DNA of 11,279 bases from Deinococcus piscis (GTDB taxonomy: Bacteria; Deinococcota; Deinococci; Deinococcales; Deinococcaceae). The notes under the pieces are model-generated. The model ran no database searches. It was not told where the DNA came from and saw only the letters and a list, made by a program, of their open reading frames with translations. How positions within the stretch are numbered: the first letter of the stretch is position 1; each line of letters begins with the position of its first letter. The translations under genes and the position numbers were made by a program. The DNA is taken from positions 1 through 11,279 of the forward strand of contig NZ_BNAL01000051.1 in assembly GCF_014653275.1 (NCBI RefSeq). The letters run 5' to 3'. Positions 1 to 10,296 of the stretch are shown here, piece after piece.

Positions 1-186
1 CCCTCCAGTGTGCCCCACCCTCCTAAAAAGTGGGGCCGATGTGGAAGGATTTCGCGTACCACTACCCTGGCCTACTACCGCAATGAAGACCCGGATGTCT
101 ACCTGTTCTTGGACCTGGGCCGTCAGGTGTACGAGCAGCAGCTGGAGCGTCAGCAGGCGCAGCTTGAGGCGCGCCGCCGGAGCTGA
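1..186 (+). CDS. 3' end of an unrecognised gene (partial at left edge)
   Basis: Frame 1 is open from the first base to a TGA at 184-186, giving a 61-residue C-terminal fragment. It includes the stretch TTLAYYRNEDPDVYLFLDLG and ends in a charged Gln/Arg/Glu-rich tail (QQLERQQAQLEARRRS) that looks helical or coiled-coil. The second half uses GC-rich codons like the neighbouring genes, whereas the alternative frame beginning ATG at 39 stops after 15 codons. The protein family is not recognised and no function is proposed. Its 5' end lies outside the window. It runs in the same direction as the Roadblock gene, about 146 bp upstream of it, but that gap holds a promoter-like sequence, so cotranscription is uncertain. 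The first ~20 residues are less convincing as protein, so a frameshift near the edge cannot be excluded. Confidence 0.5.
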   Translation, partial: PSSVPHPPKKWGRCGRISRTTTLAYYRNEDPDVYLFLDLGRQVYEQQLERQQAQLEARRRS

Positions 187-217
187 GCCAAGGGCACGGA
201 ACTGGGGCGTGAGGAGT

Positions 218-246
218 TTGTAAGTTACGCCATGTTTTGATATGCA
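218..246 (+). promoter_or_regulatory. Candidate promoter for the Roadblock-protoglobin pair
   Basis: TTGTAA at 218-223 (-35-like) and TATGCA at 241-246 (-10-like) are separated by exactly 17 bp, between the stop of the partial gene and the Roadblock start at 333. The -35 matches TTGACA at four of six positions. The transcript would have a ~75-nt 5' leader containing a clear ribosome binding site. No better sigma-70-type match was seen in this gap. Confidence 0.45.
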
Positions 247-332
247 TGTTCAGACACCAGGCCCCCCTAGTACGGCGTCGTTCGCTACACCTGGTGTTTG
301 ACGGACCAGAATTCAGTCCAAAAGGAGCCACC

Positions 333-704
333 ATGACTGGAAGTAAACAGGAACAACTGCAAGCCATCATTTCTGATCTGCGTAGCGCCATTCCCGACCT
401 GCGGGGTGCCATGATCGCCACCGTGGACGGTCTGCCCATTGCGCAGCTGTTCACCGACAACACCGACGGCAACCGTGTGGCCGCCATGGCCGCCACCGCC
501 CTGGGTCTGGGCAAGCGCATCAACGACACCCTGGGTACGGGCGACCTGAGCGAGATGAGCGTGGCGGGCCTGGACGGACAGGTGTACATCTACGCCGCTG
601 GCCGCAAAGGCGTGCTGGCCGTGGTGGCCCCCAGCGGCATGAACGTCGGCCTGCTGAACATGGAAGCCCGTGACGCCGCTAGCCGCGTCACCACCGTCCT
701 CTAA
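333..704 (+). CDS. Roadblock/LC7 domain protein (MglB-like)
   Basis: A 123-residue protein that is a single Roadblock/LC7 domain (about residues 5-100). Visible signature parts are the N-terminal helix (LQAIISDLRSAIPDLRGAMI), the first strand pair (ATVDGLPIAQLF), the AAMAATALGLGKRI helix and the later strands (GQVYIYAAGRKGVLAVV). Roadblock proteins form homodimers and act as scaffolds or regulators of small Ras-like GTPases; MglB, the GAP for MglA, is the best-known bacterial example. No GTPase gene is visible here. The start at 333 is chosen because AAAGGAG at 321-327 sits just upstream; an in-frame ATG at 237 would add 32 residues lying outside the domain. Protoglobin follows after 30 bp on the same strand, so the two are probably cotranscribed. 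Domain call is firm; the partner and role are unknown. Confidence 0.9.
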   Translation: MTGSKQEQLQAIISDLRSAIPDLRGAMIATVDGLPIAQLFTDNTDGNRVAAMAATALGLGKRINDTLGTGDLSEMSVAGLDGQVYIYAAGRKGVLAVVAPSGMNVGLLNMEARDAASRVTTVL

Positions 705-734
705 CTGCGCCCCTCGCCACTTTAGGAGAAATAC

Positions 735-1283
735 ATGACCCAACTTGAACGCAGCAGCTGGCACGTCAAGGACACCGCAGTTGCCAGTGAACTGATTGAA
801 CTGCTGGGATTGTCCGATGCTGAAAAAGCTTCTTTGAAGGCCCTGCACGGCAAAGCGCAGGAACTGGGCCCCCAGATGACCCAGGAGTTCTATGACCGCA
901 TCCTGTCGCAGGAGAACACTGCCCAGTACATGGAAGGTGCTGACGTAGAACGCCTGCGCGTCTCGGTGAGCGACTGGTTCAGCGACCTGTTTGCCGGAGA
1001 CTACGGCACCGACTACGCCCAGAAGCGCATTGTGATCGGCAAGATTCATGTCAAGATCGGTCTGCCGGTACGCTACCCACTGGCCATGCTGGACGTGGTT
1101 CAGAAGTACGGCGAACTGGTCACTGAAGGTCAGAGCGAAGATGTCAAGCAGGCCTTCCGTAAAGTGCTGGCCCTGGATATCGCCATCTTTAACCAGGCCT
1201 ACGAAGACAACCAGCTGCACCACCTCAGCGAGCTGATGGGCAATGAGCGCCTGGCACGCCGCCTGCTCCAGGGCGACCTGTAA
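735..1283 (+). CDS. Protoglobin (single-domain globin-coupled-sensor-type globin)
   Basis: A 182-residue protein matching the protoglobin family: haem-binding globin folds related to the sensor domain of globin-coupled sensors, binding O2, NO or CO. Visible family features are the W81 segment (DWFSDLFAGDYG, residues 80-91) and the F-helix pattern RIVIGKIHVKIGLPVRY (98-114), in which H105 is the expected proximal haem ligand. The remainder is helical, as expected. The length (~180 aa) is that of a stand-alone domain: no kinase, GGDEF or methyl-accepting region follows, so any output must come from a partner. The start at 735 has AGGAG at 724-728. It lies 30 bp downstream of the Roadblock gene and is followed at once by a terminator, which makes a compact two-gene unit. 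Whether it senses or scavenges gas is not visible in the sequence. Confidence 0.88.
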   Translation: MTQLERSSWHVKDTAVASELIELLGLSDAEKASLKALHGKAQELGPQMTQEFYDRILSQENTAQYMEGADVERLRVSVSDWFSDLFAGDYGTDYAQKRIVIGKIHVKIGLPVRYPLAMLDVVQKYGELVTEGQSEDVKQAFRKVLALDIAIFNQAYEDNQLHHLSELMGNERLARRLLQGDL

Positions 1284-1313
1284 ACCACCCTGCCATCAGG
1301 AAGAAAAATGAAG

Positions 1314-1346
1314 GGAGCCCCCGCGAAGAGTGGGGGCTCCTTTTTT
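1314..1346. terminator. Bidirectional intrinsic terminator between convergent genes
   Basis: A 9-bp perfect stem, GGAGCCCCC (1314-1322) with GGGGGCTCC (1332-1340), has a 9-nt loop and is followed by six T on the plus strand (1341-1346). On the minus strand the same hairpin is followed by a T-rich run (complement of GAAGAAAAATGAA). It sits between the protoglobin stop (1283) and the glyA stop (1380), so it can serve both convergent transcripts. Confidence 0.93.
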
Positions 1347-1379
1347 GCTGTCCGGTGTTCTGCTGCCCGGCCACTGGCC

Positions 1380-2597
1380 TCAGGGCATCGGGAAGCCGCC
1401 AGCGAACTCGTGGACTTCGGCTTTGACATCCTCACCCTTCAGGGCGCGGTCAATCAGCTCGGCCACTTTGGGCATGTGCTCCTCGGTCATGCCGCGTGTG
1501 GTAACAGCGGGCGTGCCGATGCGGATGCCGCCACCGTGCAGGATTTTCTCGGTGTCGTAGGGGAGGGTGGATTTAGAAATGGTGATGTGGTTCGCGTCCA
1601 GGGCCCGCGTGGCTTTGGTGCCGTTCAGGTTCTGTGGGCGCAGGTCCACCAGGAACATGTGGTTGTCGGTGCCGCCGGTCACGATGCGGTAGCCCCGCTC
1701 CTCCAGGGCGGCAGCCAGCGCCTGCGCGTTCTTGATGATCTGCGCGGAGTACTCCTTGAACGCAGGCTGAAGCGCTTCGCCAAAGGCTACCGCCTTGCCG
1801 GCGATGACGTGTTCCAGCGGCCCGCCCTGATGACCGGGGAAGATGGCGCGGTCAATCTTGGCCCCCAGTTCTGGGTCATTGGACAGCAGCAGGCCCGAGC
1901 GGGGGCCGCGCAGGGTCTTGTGGGTGGTGGTCGCCACGATGTGGGCGTGCGGTACTGGATTGGGGTGCAGACCAGCGGCCACCAGACCGGCGATGTGCGC
2001 GATGTCAGCGAACAGATAAGCGCCCACTTCGTCGGCGATGGCGCGGAACGCTGCAAAGTCAATCTGGCGGCTGTAGGCGCTGGCCCCGGCAATGATCATC
2101 TTGGGCCGGTGCTCCAGGGCCAGGGCGCGGACGCTCTCCATATCCAGGCGCTCGGTGGCTTCGTCTACCTTGTATCCCACGATGTTAAAGCGTTTGCCGC
2201 TGAAGTTCACCGGGCTGCCGTGTGTCAGGTGCCCACCGTGGCTGAGGTCCATGCCCATCACGGTGTCGCCTTCTTCCAGCAGCGCAGCGTACACGGCGAT
2301 GTTGGCGCTGGACCCCGAGTGCGGCTGCACGTTGGCCCAGGCTGCCCCGAACAGTTCGCAGGCGCGGTCTATCGCCAGCTGCTCAATCTGGTCAATCACT
2401 TCGCAGCCGCCGTACCAGCGCTTGCCGGGGTAGCCCTCGGCGTACTTGTTGGTGGCAATGCTGCCCACCGCTTCACGTACGGCAGACGACGTAAAGTTCT
2501 CGGAGGCAATCAGCTCTAGCCCCAGGCGTTGGCGCTCGGCTTCCTGCTCCAGCAGGTCGAAGACGGTCTGGTCCTTGTGCTGTAGTGGCGTGGTCAT
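1380..2597 (-). CDS. glyA: Serine hydroxymethyltransferase
   Basis: 405 residues, close to the usual ~415. It is a cytoplasmic PLP enzyme that interconverts serine + tetrahydrofolate and glycine + 5,10-methylene-tetrahydrofolate, the main source of one-carbon units. Visible family motifs are ELIASEN near the N-terminus (28-34), [15 protein letters not shown] (50-64), QPHSGSSAN (91-99), FADIAHIAG (196-204) with D198 and H201 at the cofactor pocket, and [13 protein letters not shown] (223-235), whose K227 is the expected PLP Schiff-base lysine. It appears complete and intact. It is the last gene of the minus-strand block, about 100 bp downstream of methylglyoxal synthase. There is no Shine-Dalgarno sequence before the ATG; instead a TAGCGT box lies 7 nt upstream, suggesting its own leaderless transcript. 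Confidence 0.98.
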   Translation of the reverse strand: MTTPLQHKDQTVFDLLEQEAERQRLGLELIASENFTSSAVREAVGSIATNKYAEGYPGKRWYGGCEVIDQIEQLAIDRACELFGAAWANVQPHSGSSANIAVYAALLEEGDTVMGMDLSHGGHLTHGSPVNFSGKRFNIVGYKVDEATERLDMESVRALALEHRPKMIIAGASAYSRQIDFAAFRAIADEVGAYLFADIAHIAGLVAAGLHPNPVPHAHIVATTTHKTLRGPRSGLLLSNDPELGAKIDRAIFPGHQGGPLEHVIAGKAVAFGEALQPAFKEYSAQIIKNAQALAAALEERGYRIVTGGTDNHMFLVDLRPQNLNGTKATRALDANHITISKSTLPYDTEKILHGGGIRIGTPAVTTRGMTEEHMPKVAELIDRALKGEDVKAEVHEFAGGFPMP

Positions 2598-2604
2598 TTG
2601 TCTT

Positions 2605-2610
2605 ACGCTA
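2605..2610 (-). promoter_or_regulatory. Candidate leaderless -10 element of glyA
   Basis: On the minus strand TAGCGT (fits TAnnnT) ends 7 nt before the glyA ATG, and no Shine-Dalgarno sequence is present. This is the geometry described for leaderless Deinococcus promoters. No convincing -35 hexamer is visible at 16-18 bp, so the call rests on position and the similar boxes at two neighbouring genes. Confidence 0.4.
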
Positions 2611-2700
2611 GCACCTGCTCTGTCAGAGTGGCGGCTACAGGTCAGGCATGTCTCCTCTGATGAGACAGAACCAGTCAGGGTATGGATTGCCTCGCAGTGC

Positions 2701-3105
2701 TTAGGCGGGCGGCATGGCGGCTGTCAGGTGCTGCTCAAGCCACAGCGTCAGCGCCTCGGCGGAGGCGCGGTTCGTCGCCAGGGGGATGTCATGTACATCG
2801 CACAGCCGCAATAGCGCCGATACATCGGGTTCATGTGGCTGGGCCGTCAGCGGGTCACGAAAAAAGAACACTGCCAGCACGTTGCCCTCGGCAATTCGGG
2901 CCCCGATCTGCTGGTCGCCCCCCAGCGGCCCGCTGAGCATCCGCTCGACCTCTAGGCCCGTTGCCTGCATGACGCGGCCTCCAGTGGTGCCGGTGGCAAT
3001 CAGGGCGAACTGGTGCAGCAGCCTGCGGTGACTCTCCGCAAACTGCACCAATTCGTCTTTGCGGGCGTCGTGGGCAATCAGCGCCACCTGATGACGGGTG
3101 CTCAT
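2701..3105 (-). CDS. mgsA: Methylglyoxal synthase
   Basis: 134 residues (E. coli MgsA is 152). It converts dihydroxyacetone phosphate to methylglyoxal and phosphate, the glycolytic bypass used when phosphate is limiting or sugar phosphates accumulate. Visible family motifs are [13 protein letters not shown] (8-20) with D13, the phosphate-binding ATGTTG (37-42), [14 protein letters not shown] (58-71) with D64 matching the catalytic aspartate of the GDQQ motif, and [20 protein letters not shown] (81-100) with H91 and D94. These match the active-site residues known for E. coli MgsA by motif alignment. It is cytoplasmic. It lies 44 bp after the antiporter stop and ~100 bp before glyA on the same strand. 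The ribosome binding site is weak (AGAAAG close to the ATG), so expression from the upstream transcript is likely. Confidence 0.96.
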   Translation of the reverse strand: MSTRHQVALIAHDARKDELVQFAESHRRLLHQFALIATGTTGGRVMQATGLEVERMLSGPLGGDQQIGARIAEGNVLAVFFFRDPLTAQPHEPDVSALLRLCDVHDIPLATNRASAEALTLWLEQHLTAAMPPA

Positions 3106-3125
3106 GCTTTCTATCTTGCCGCTTG

Positions 3126-3153
3126 GCCGGTACCGGCAGGACTGAGGACTCAG
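3126..3153. repeat. Two short palindromes between antiporter and mgsA
   Basis: GCCGGTACCGGC (3126-3137) is a perfect 12-bp palindrome and CTGAGGACTCAG (3142-3153) is a 5-bp inverted repeat spanning the antiporter stop codon. They are adjacent in the 44-bp gap before mgsA on the minus strand. They could form small RNA hairpins or be a protein site, or be chance in GC-rich DNA. No T-run follows, so this is not an intrinsic terminator. Confidence 0.3.
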
Positions 3154-4610
3154 CTTGGCGTCTGCAAGGACTGGCGCAGTTCATTCAGCTCACTGGGCGT
3201 CGCCAAAACGAGCAGGCTGTCGCCCGCTTGCAGCTCGGTGGGGCCTTTGGGAACCAGATACTCGCCCTGGCGGTGGACCAGCATAATCAGCGCTTCTTCG
3301 GGGAGGGGCAGGTCCATGATCATGGCACCGTCAGCCGGGCTACCACGGCCCACTTCGACCTCCACCATGTCATTTTTGCCGTGGCCTGTGGGCGTGAAGG
3401 TGATGGGGTGGCTCGATGGCTCCACAAAGGGCTCACGCACGCCCAGCAGCTGGGCCACCTGGGGCAGCGTGGTGCCCTGGAGCAACACACTGGTCAGCAC
3501 CATAAAAAAGACCAAGTTGAATAGGCTCTGCGCGTGGGGTACACCGGCCAGCAGCGGAAAGGTCGCCAGCACGATAGGCACCGCGCCGCGCAGACCCACC
3601 CAGGCCACCATGCTGATGTCGCGCACAGGCATTCTGAAGGGCAGCAGTGAAGCGAACACCGCTAGGGGCCGCGCTACGAAGACCAGCACCAGCGCCGCCA
3701 ACATGGCCGCTCCCGCTGTGGGCAGCAGCTCGTGCGGGTTGACCAGCAGCCCCAGCGTGAGGAACATCAGCACCTGCATCAGCCAGGACAGGCCGTCATG
3801 AAACGAGATCAGGCTGCGCTTGTGAATAAAGGTGGCGTTGCCGATGATGACCCCGGCAATGTAGACCGCCAGAAAGCCGCTGCCGCCCGCAACTGCCGTG
3901 CCGCCGAAAATCATCAGGGCAATGGCGATGGTCAGCACGGGATAGAGGCCCTCGAACTGAAGCGGCAGTCGCCGCAGCGCCCGCAGGCCGAGCCGCCCCA
4001 GGACAAAGCCCAGCACCGCACCAATCAGCATCTGCTTGACGAACAGTGGCACGATGCCTGCCACGCCCAGTTCGGGCTGCTCAATCAGGGTCAAGATGCC
4101 CACGGTCAGGAACACGGCCATCGGGTCGTTGCCGCCGGACTCGAACTCCAGCAGCGGCGCGATGTCGCCGGTCAGGGCCAGCCGCCGTTCCTTGAGCACC
4201 GAAAACACGGCGCTGGCGTCGGTGGAGCTGACGATGGCCCCCAGCAGCCAGGCAATCGGCCACGGCATCTCGAGCACGTAATGGCCGAAGGTCGCCATGA
4301 CCCCAGCAGTCAGCAGCACGCCCAGGGTGGCCAGGACCAGGCCGCGGGAGACCACTGGCCGTGTCTCCTGCCAGTCGGTGCTCAGGCCGCCCTGAAACAG
4401 GATGAAACACAGGGCGACGGTGCCCAAGCCCTGTGCCAGCGCATAGTTGCTGAACTCGATACCCAGGCCGTCGGTGCCCGCCAGCATCCCCACGCCCAGA
4501 AACAGCAGCAGCCCAGGAACGCCCAGCCGTCCCCCGACCCGGCCCACCACCAGACTGACCAGCAGCATCAGGCCAGTGATCAGCAGCAGCAGTTCAAAGT
4601 TCAGCGTCAC
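3150..4610 (-). CDS. CPA1-family K+(Na+)/H+ antiporter with C-terminal RCK_C domain (NhaP2/CvrA-like)
   Basis: 486 residues with about 12 hydrophobic membrane segments over residues 1-390, then a soluble tail. The transporter core has the conserved SSTDASAVF (128-136, D131), GGNDPMAVF (159-167) with the ion-binding N161-D162 pair, and [12 protein letters not shown] (338-349). The tail (about 412-476, [14 protein letters not shown] to [14 protein letters not shown]) reads as an RCK_C/TrkA-C regulatory domain. This order matches NhaP2/CvrA K+/H+ antiporters, which extrude K+ or Na+ in exchange for protons at the inner membrane. E. coli NhaP2 is ~578 aa and has an additional C-terminal CorC/HlyC-type domain that is absent here; the stop is clean, so this looks like a natural short form. 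The start is a GTG at 4608-4610, supported by a TACACT box 6 nt upstream and no ribosome binding site. Ion specificity cannot be read from the sequence. Confidence 0.9.
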   Translation of the reverse strand: MTLNFELLLLITGLMLLVSLVVGRVGGRLGVPGLLLFLGVGMLAGTDGLGIEFSNYALAQGLGTVALCFILFQGGLSTDWQETRPVVSRGLVLATLGVLLTAGVMATFGHYVLEMPWPIAWLLGAIVSSTDASAVFSVLKERRLALTGDIAPLLEFESGGNDPMAVFLTVGILTLIEQPELGVAGIVPLFVKQMLIGAVLGFVLGRLGLRALRRLPLQFEGLYPVLTIAIALMIFGGTAVAGGSGFLAVYIAGVIIGNATFIHKRSLISFHDGLSWLMQVLMFLTLGLLVNPHELLPTAGAAMLAALVLVFVARPLAVFASLLPFRMPVRDISMVAWVGLRGAVPIVLATFPLLAGVPHAQSLFNLVFFMVLTSVLLQGTTLPQVAQLLGVREPFVEPSSHPITFTPTGHGKNDMVEVEVGRGSPADGAMIMDLPLPEEALIMLVHRQGEYLVPKGPTELQAGDSLLVLATPSELNELRQSLQTPS

Positions 4611-4616
4611 TGTGGC

Positions 4617-4622
4617 AGTGTA
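4617..4622 (-). promoter_or_regulatory. Candidate leaderless -10 element of the antiporter
   Basis: Minus-strand TACACT (TAnnnT) lies 6 nt upstream of the GTG start. There is no Shine-Dalgarno sequence and no clear -35. It falls in the 96-bp gap after degV, so the antiporter may have its own promoter rather than depend on degV transcription. Confidence 0.4.
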
Positions 4623-4684
4623 GCGTCCGCGTCTGCGCTGTTGGCCAGGGAAATGGTGTGGTGTCAGGCGTCCCGGTCCGCACG

Positions 4685-4725
4685 GGTGCCCGATTCTTGG
4701 CTACGTTTAGCGGCCTGTGGGCACC
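4685..4725. repeat. 7-bp inverted repeat spanning the degV stop codon
   Basis: GGTGCCC (4685-4691) and GGGCACC (4719-4725) form a 7-bp stem with a 27-nt loop that contains the degV stop codon. There is no following T-run in the minus-strand direction. It is a weak candidate for a degV mRNA 3'-end structure and may be chance. Confidence 0.2.
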
Positions 4726-5564
4726 GGGCGGATGGGGTCGGCAATCAGGGCCATGCCTCCTGGTCCGCCGATGGCCGTGGTGACCGTACCGGTCTTTTGC
4801 ACGTTGACATCTCGGTAGCCCCAGCTGGACAGCTGCTCTCCCAGCATGTTCACCTGCTGCTCTCCTCCAGGGCTGTACAGATAGGTCAGCCGCAGGGGAT
4901 AGGGCTGCTGCACGGCGAACTGCGACAGCGCTTCGCTGATCTGCTGGACCCCTGCCCGGTGCCCACGGGCGCGTCCTGCGGCCACAACCTGGGCGTGTTC
5001 ATACTTGAGCAGTGGCTTGATGCCGAACAAGTTGCCGATAAAGGCAGAAACCCCGCTGATGCGCCCGCTCATCCTCAGATAGTCGAGGGTATCCACCATG
5101 AAGTAGACGAAATGGTGCTGCTGCATATAGGCGAGGTCGGCGACGATTTCTGCGCGGCTGAGGCCCCGGTCTGCCAGCTCCGCGGCCCGCAGTGCCTGAT
5201 AGCCCAGGGCGTAGGTGCCCACGCCGCCGTCCACCTGATGCACCCGGTCACCAAACAGGGTGCTGGCCTGCTTGGCTTCGGCAAAGGACTGAGACAAGCC
5301 CGCAGGCATGTGGATGCTGATGACCTCATCGGCGTCTTTGAGGGCGTTTTGATAAGCCAAGGTCCAGTCATGCTGGTTGGGCGAACTGGTGATCGGAAGT
5401 TTCCGGGAGCGCCTGACACGCTCAATCAACTCCTCTGAAGTGAGCTGGTCGCTTTTCAGCCGCTCTGCGCCGAAATTGACATACGACGGCACCACTGTGA
5501 TGCCATGGCGCTGCGCGGTAGCGGCGCCGATATCCCCCCCTGCGTCTGTCAGAATTCTGATCAT
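4707..5564 (-). CDS. DegV family fatty-acid-binding protein
   Basis: 285 residues from ATG 5564, the usual DegV length. DegV/FakB proteins bind a fatty acid; in Firmicutes, FakB presents it to the kinase FakA. Visible family features are the N-terminal MIRILTDAGGDIG, the PITSSPNQHDW loop (usual form TSQPSP), VHQVDGGVGTYALGYQAL, and DTLDYLRMSGRISGVSAFIGNLFGIKPLL, the highly conserved central segment. The first lipid-loop motif is TDAGGD instead of the common TDSxxD, and the TSQPSP loop is altered, so binding may differ. The start at 5564 is preferred over an in-frame ATG at 5627 because family proteins begin at MIRI and a TATAGT box sits 7 nt upstream; the 21-residue extension has no family resemblance. 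It is divergent from pheS and is the first gene of the minus-strand block. No fakA-like kinase is in the window. Confidence 0.92.
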   Translation of the reverse strand: MIRILTDAGGDIGAATAQRHGITVVPSYVNFGAERLKSDQLTSEELIERVRRSRKLPITSSPNQHDWTLAYQNALKDADEVISIHMPAGLSQSFAEAKQASTLFGDRVHQVDGGVGTYALGYQALRAAELADRGLSRAEIVADLAYMQQHHFVYFMVDTLDYLRMSGRISGVSAFIGNLFGIKPLLKYEHAQVVAAGRARGHRAGVQQISEALSQFAVQQPYPLRLTYLYSPGGEQQVNMLGEQLSSWGYRDVNVQKTGTVTTAIGGPGGMALIADPIRPVPTGR

Positions 5565-5571
5565 GAAGCGG

Positions 5572-5577
5572 ACTATA
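5572..5577 (-). promoter_or_regulatory. Leaderless -10 element of degV
   Basis: Minus-strand TATAGT, close to the TATAAT consensus, ends exactly 7 nt before the ATG at 5564. The intervening CCGCTTC has no ribosome binding site. A transcript starting at or next to the ATG is predicted. No strong -35 is seen 16-18 bp upstream. This element is the main argument for the shorter start. Confidence 0.6.
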
Positions 5578-5634
5578 GGAAAGGGGGTTTTGCCAGAGTC
5601 GTACAAGGCAGAAGGCAAATTTCTCATGAAGTCC

Positions 5635-5663
5635 TTGCAGTGGACCGCCCCAGCCGCTAGCCT
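5635..5663 (+). promoter_or_regulatory. Promoter of the pheS operon leader
   Basis: TTGCAG (5635-5640) and TAGCCT (5658-5663) are separated by exactly 17 bp. TTGCAG is a good -35 and TAGCCT fits TAnnnT. Transcription would begin near 5670, 226 nt upstream of the pheS start, so the mRNA would carry a long leader containing the hairpin at 5744-5782. The promoter is divergent from degV, whose -10 is about 60 bp to the left. Confidence 0.6.
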
Positions 5664-5669
5664 AAGCCC

Positions 5670-5723
5670 ATGACCCCAGGCCGGACGTTACTTTCGCCAT
5701 TTATTGGAAACCGGGACATGTAG
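5670..5723 (+). CDS. Possible 17-codon leader ORF upstream of pheS
   Basis: ATG at 5670 lies 6 nt after the TAGCCT -10 box, the same leaderless spacing seen at neighbouring genes. It opens a frame encoding MTPGRTLLSPFIGNRDM and ends at TAG 5721-5723, 20 nt before the intrinsic terminator. That order (promoter, tiny ORF, terminator, synthetase gene) is what a translation-coupled attenuator looks like. However, the peptide has only one Phe codon, unlike classic Phe leaders that carry runs of Phe, so codon-specific stalling is not obvious. It may be a translated leader or chance: an ATG at that exact spacing is suggestive but not conclusive. Confidence 0.35.
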   Translation: MTPGRTLLSPFIGNRDM

Positions 5724-5743
5724 TTGCCGGCCAAAGGCGCTGC

Positions 5744-5782
5744 ATTTCCCCGCTGACGTAGAGGCTGGCGGGGAAATTTTTT
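5744..5782 (+). terminator. Intrinsic terminator / candidate attenuator in the pheS leader
   Basis: A 10-bp perfect stem, ATTTCCCCGC (5744-5753) with GCGGGGAAAT (5768-5777), has a 14-nt loop, and T runs to 5782. It is oriented only for plus-strand transcription, since the minus strand has no T-run. It lies about 75 nt downstream of the predicted transcription start and 114 nt before pheS, with no gene upstream on the plus strand for it to end. An attenuator, or the end of a short leader RNA, is the natural reading. A possible competing pairing is GGAAA at 5706-5710 with TTTCC in the 5' arm, but it is only 5 bp. Confidence 0.8.
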
Positions 5783-5809
5783 GTTGCCCCAGTCATCCAG
5801 TCCCTGACA

Positions 5810-5851
5810 AAGCCACCCACATCAAGCCACCTGCAAAGCCACCAAGCCAGA
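5810..5851 (+). repeat. C-rich leader tract with repeated AAGCCACC
   Basis: AAGCCACC occurs at 5810-5817, 5824-5831 and 5836-5843, followed by a degenerate copy AAGCCAGA at 5844-5851. The surrounding 5785-5860 stretch is rich in C and A and poor in G, so it should be unstructured in RNA. It lies between the terminator hairpin and the pheS ribosome binding site. It could be a Rho loading region, a protein or RNA contact site, or simple compositional drift. The exact 8-nt repetition is visible; the function is unknown. Confidence 0.4.
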
Positions 5852-5883
5852 ACCCCAACGGGGACTATCCAACGAGGACATGA

Positions 5884-7342
<1,459 letters not shown>

Positions 7343-7346
<4 letters not shown>

Positions 7347-7806
7347 GACAACGTGCCGCAGCGCTCATCTACAGCGAGAACCGAATCCTGCTGATCCTGC
7401 GCCGCAAGGACGGCAGAGCGTACGCCACCCTGCCCGGCGGCGGGATTGAGGCGGGCGAAACCCCAGCCCAGGGCTGCGCCCGTGAAGTACTGGAAGAAGT
7501 CAACCTGACCGTGGAAGTGGGCCAGCAGGTGCTGGAGCTGGACAACCTTGACAACCACGAGCACTACTTCCTGTGCGCGGTGCAGGGCGGAGAAATGCGC
7601 CTGGGCGACGGCCCCGAAGGCATCCGGAATAGTGAGGCCAACGCTTACGACCCGCAGTGGGTGGACCTGGATCAGCTGGACGCGGTGAACCTGGTTCCTG
7701 AGGTGCTGCGTGGCCTGGTCTGCGAGCATGCTCCCCACGATTTCACCGACGCGCAAGCTGCCACTGTACACACCGCTGGCCCACAAACGAACGACGAGGT
7801 AAACCA

Positions 7807-7810
<4 letters not shown>
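7343..7810 (+). CDS. Nudix hydrolase
   Basis: 155 residues. The Nudix box spans 33-55 (Gx5Ex7REUxEExGU): G33, E39, R47, E48, E51 and E52 are all present, so the metal-binding and catalytic set looks intact. The usual final Gly is N54 (EEVNL). Nudix enzymes hydrolyse nucleoside diphosphates linked to other groups; the substrate cannot be read from the box. The N-terminal strand and [13 protein letters not shown] segment fit ADP-ribose/NTP pyrophosphatase-like members. The ATG at 7343 overlaps the previous stop by 4 nt and also has its own AAGGAG at 7330-7335. Its TGA overlaps the pheT ATG. The C-terminal ~30 residues are polar and poorly conserved-looking. Deinococcus genomes are rich in Nudix genes, and from memory D. 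radiodurans also has one near pheT; not verified here. Confidence 0.95.
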
Positions 7811-10281
<2,471 letters not shown>

Positions 10282-10296
10282 GGGCGGATGGCCGAA

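Noticed and set aside
237..332. Longer N-terminus for the Roadblock protein from ATG 237
   Set aside because: It would lie outside the Roadblock domain and overlap the promoter-like region; ATG 333 has a strong AAAGGAG site.
3732..5438. Long plus-strand open frame (568 codons) opposite the antiporter and degV
   Set aside because: It is antisense to two clearly recognised genes. The product is Gln/His/Ala-rich with no domain, as expected from the reverse complement of GC-rich codons.
5565..5627. Longer N-terminus for DegV from ATG 5627
   Set aside because: The 21 extra residues do not resemble the family, and they would run over the TATAGT box placed 7 nt before ATG 5564.
5561..5631. Direct repeat TCATGAAG at 5561-5568 and 5624-5631 as an operator pair
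   Set aside because: It is an 8-mer present only twice, one copy of which is the degV start codon region. There is no symmetry or promoter-relative placement to support regulation.
5670..5723. Classical Phe-codon leader peptide (pheM-like)
   Set aside because: Only one Phe codon occurs in the 17 codons, so classical Phe-stalling attenuation is not supported. The ORF is kept only as a possible translated leader.
5641..5782. T-box riboswitch upstream of pheS
   Set aside because: The leader contains TGGACCGCC and TTGGAAACCGGG, which faintly resemble the T-box TGGNACCGCG. Neither is placed to overlap the terminator's 5' arm, there is no specifier stem I, and the leader is too short.
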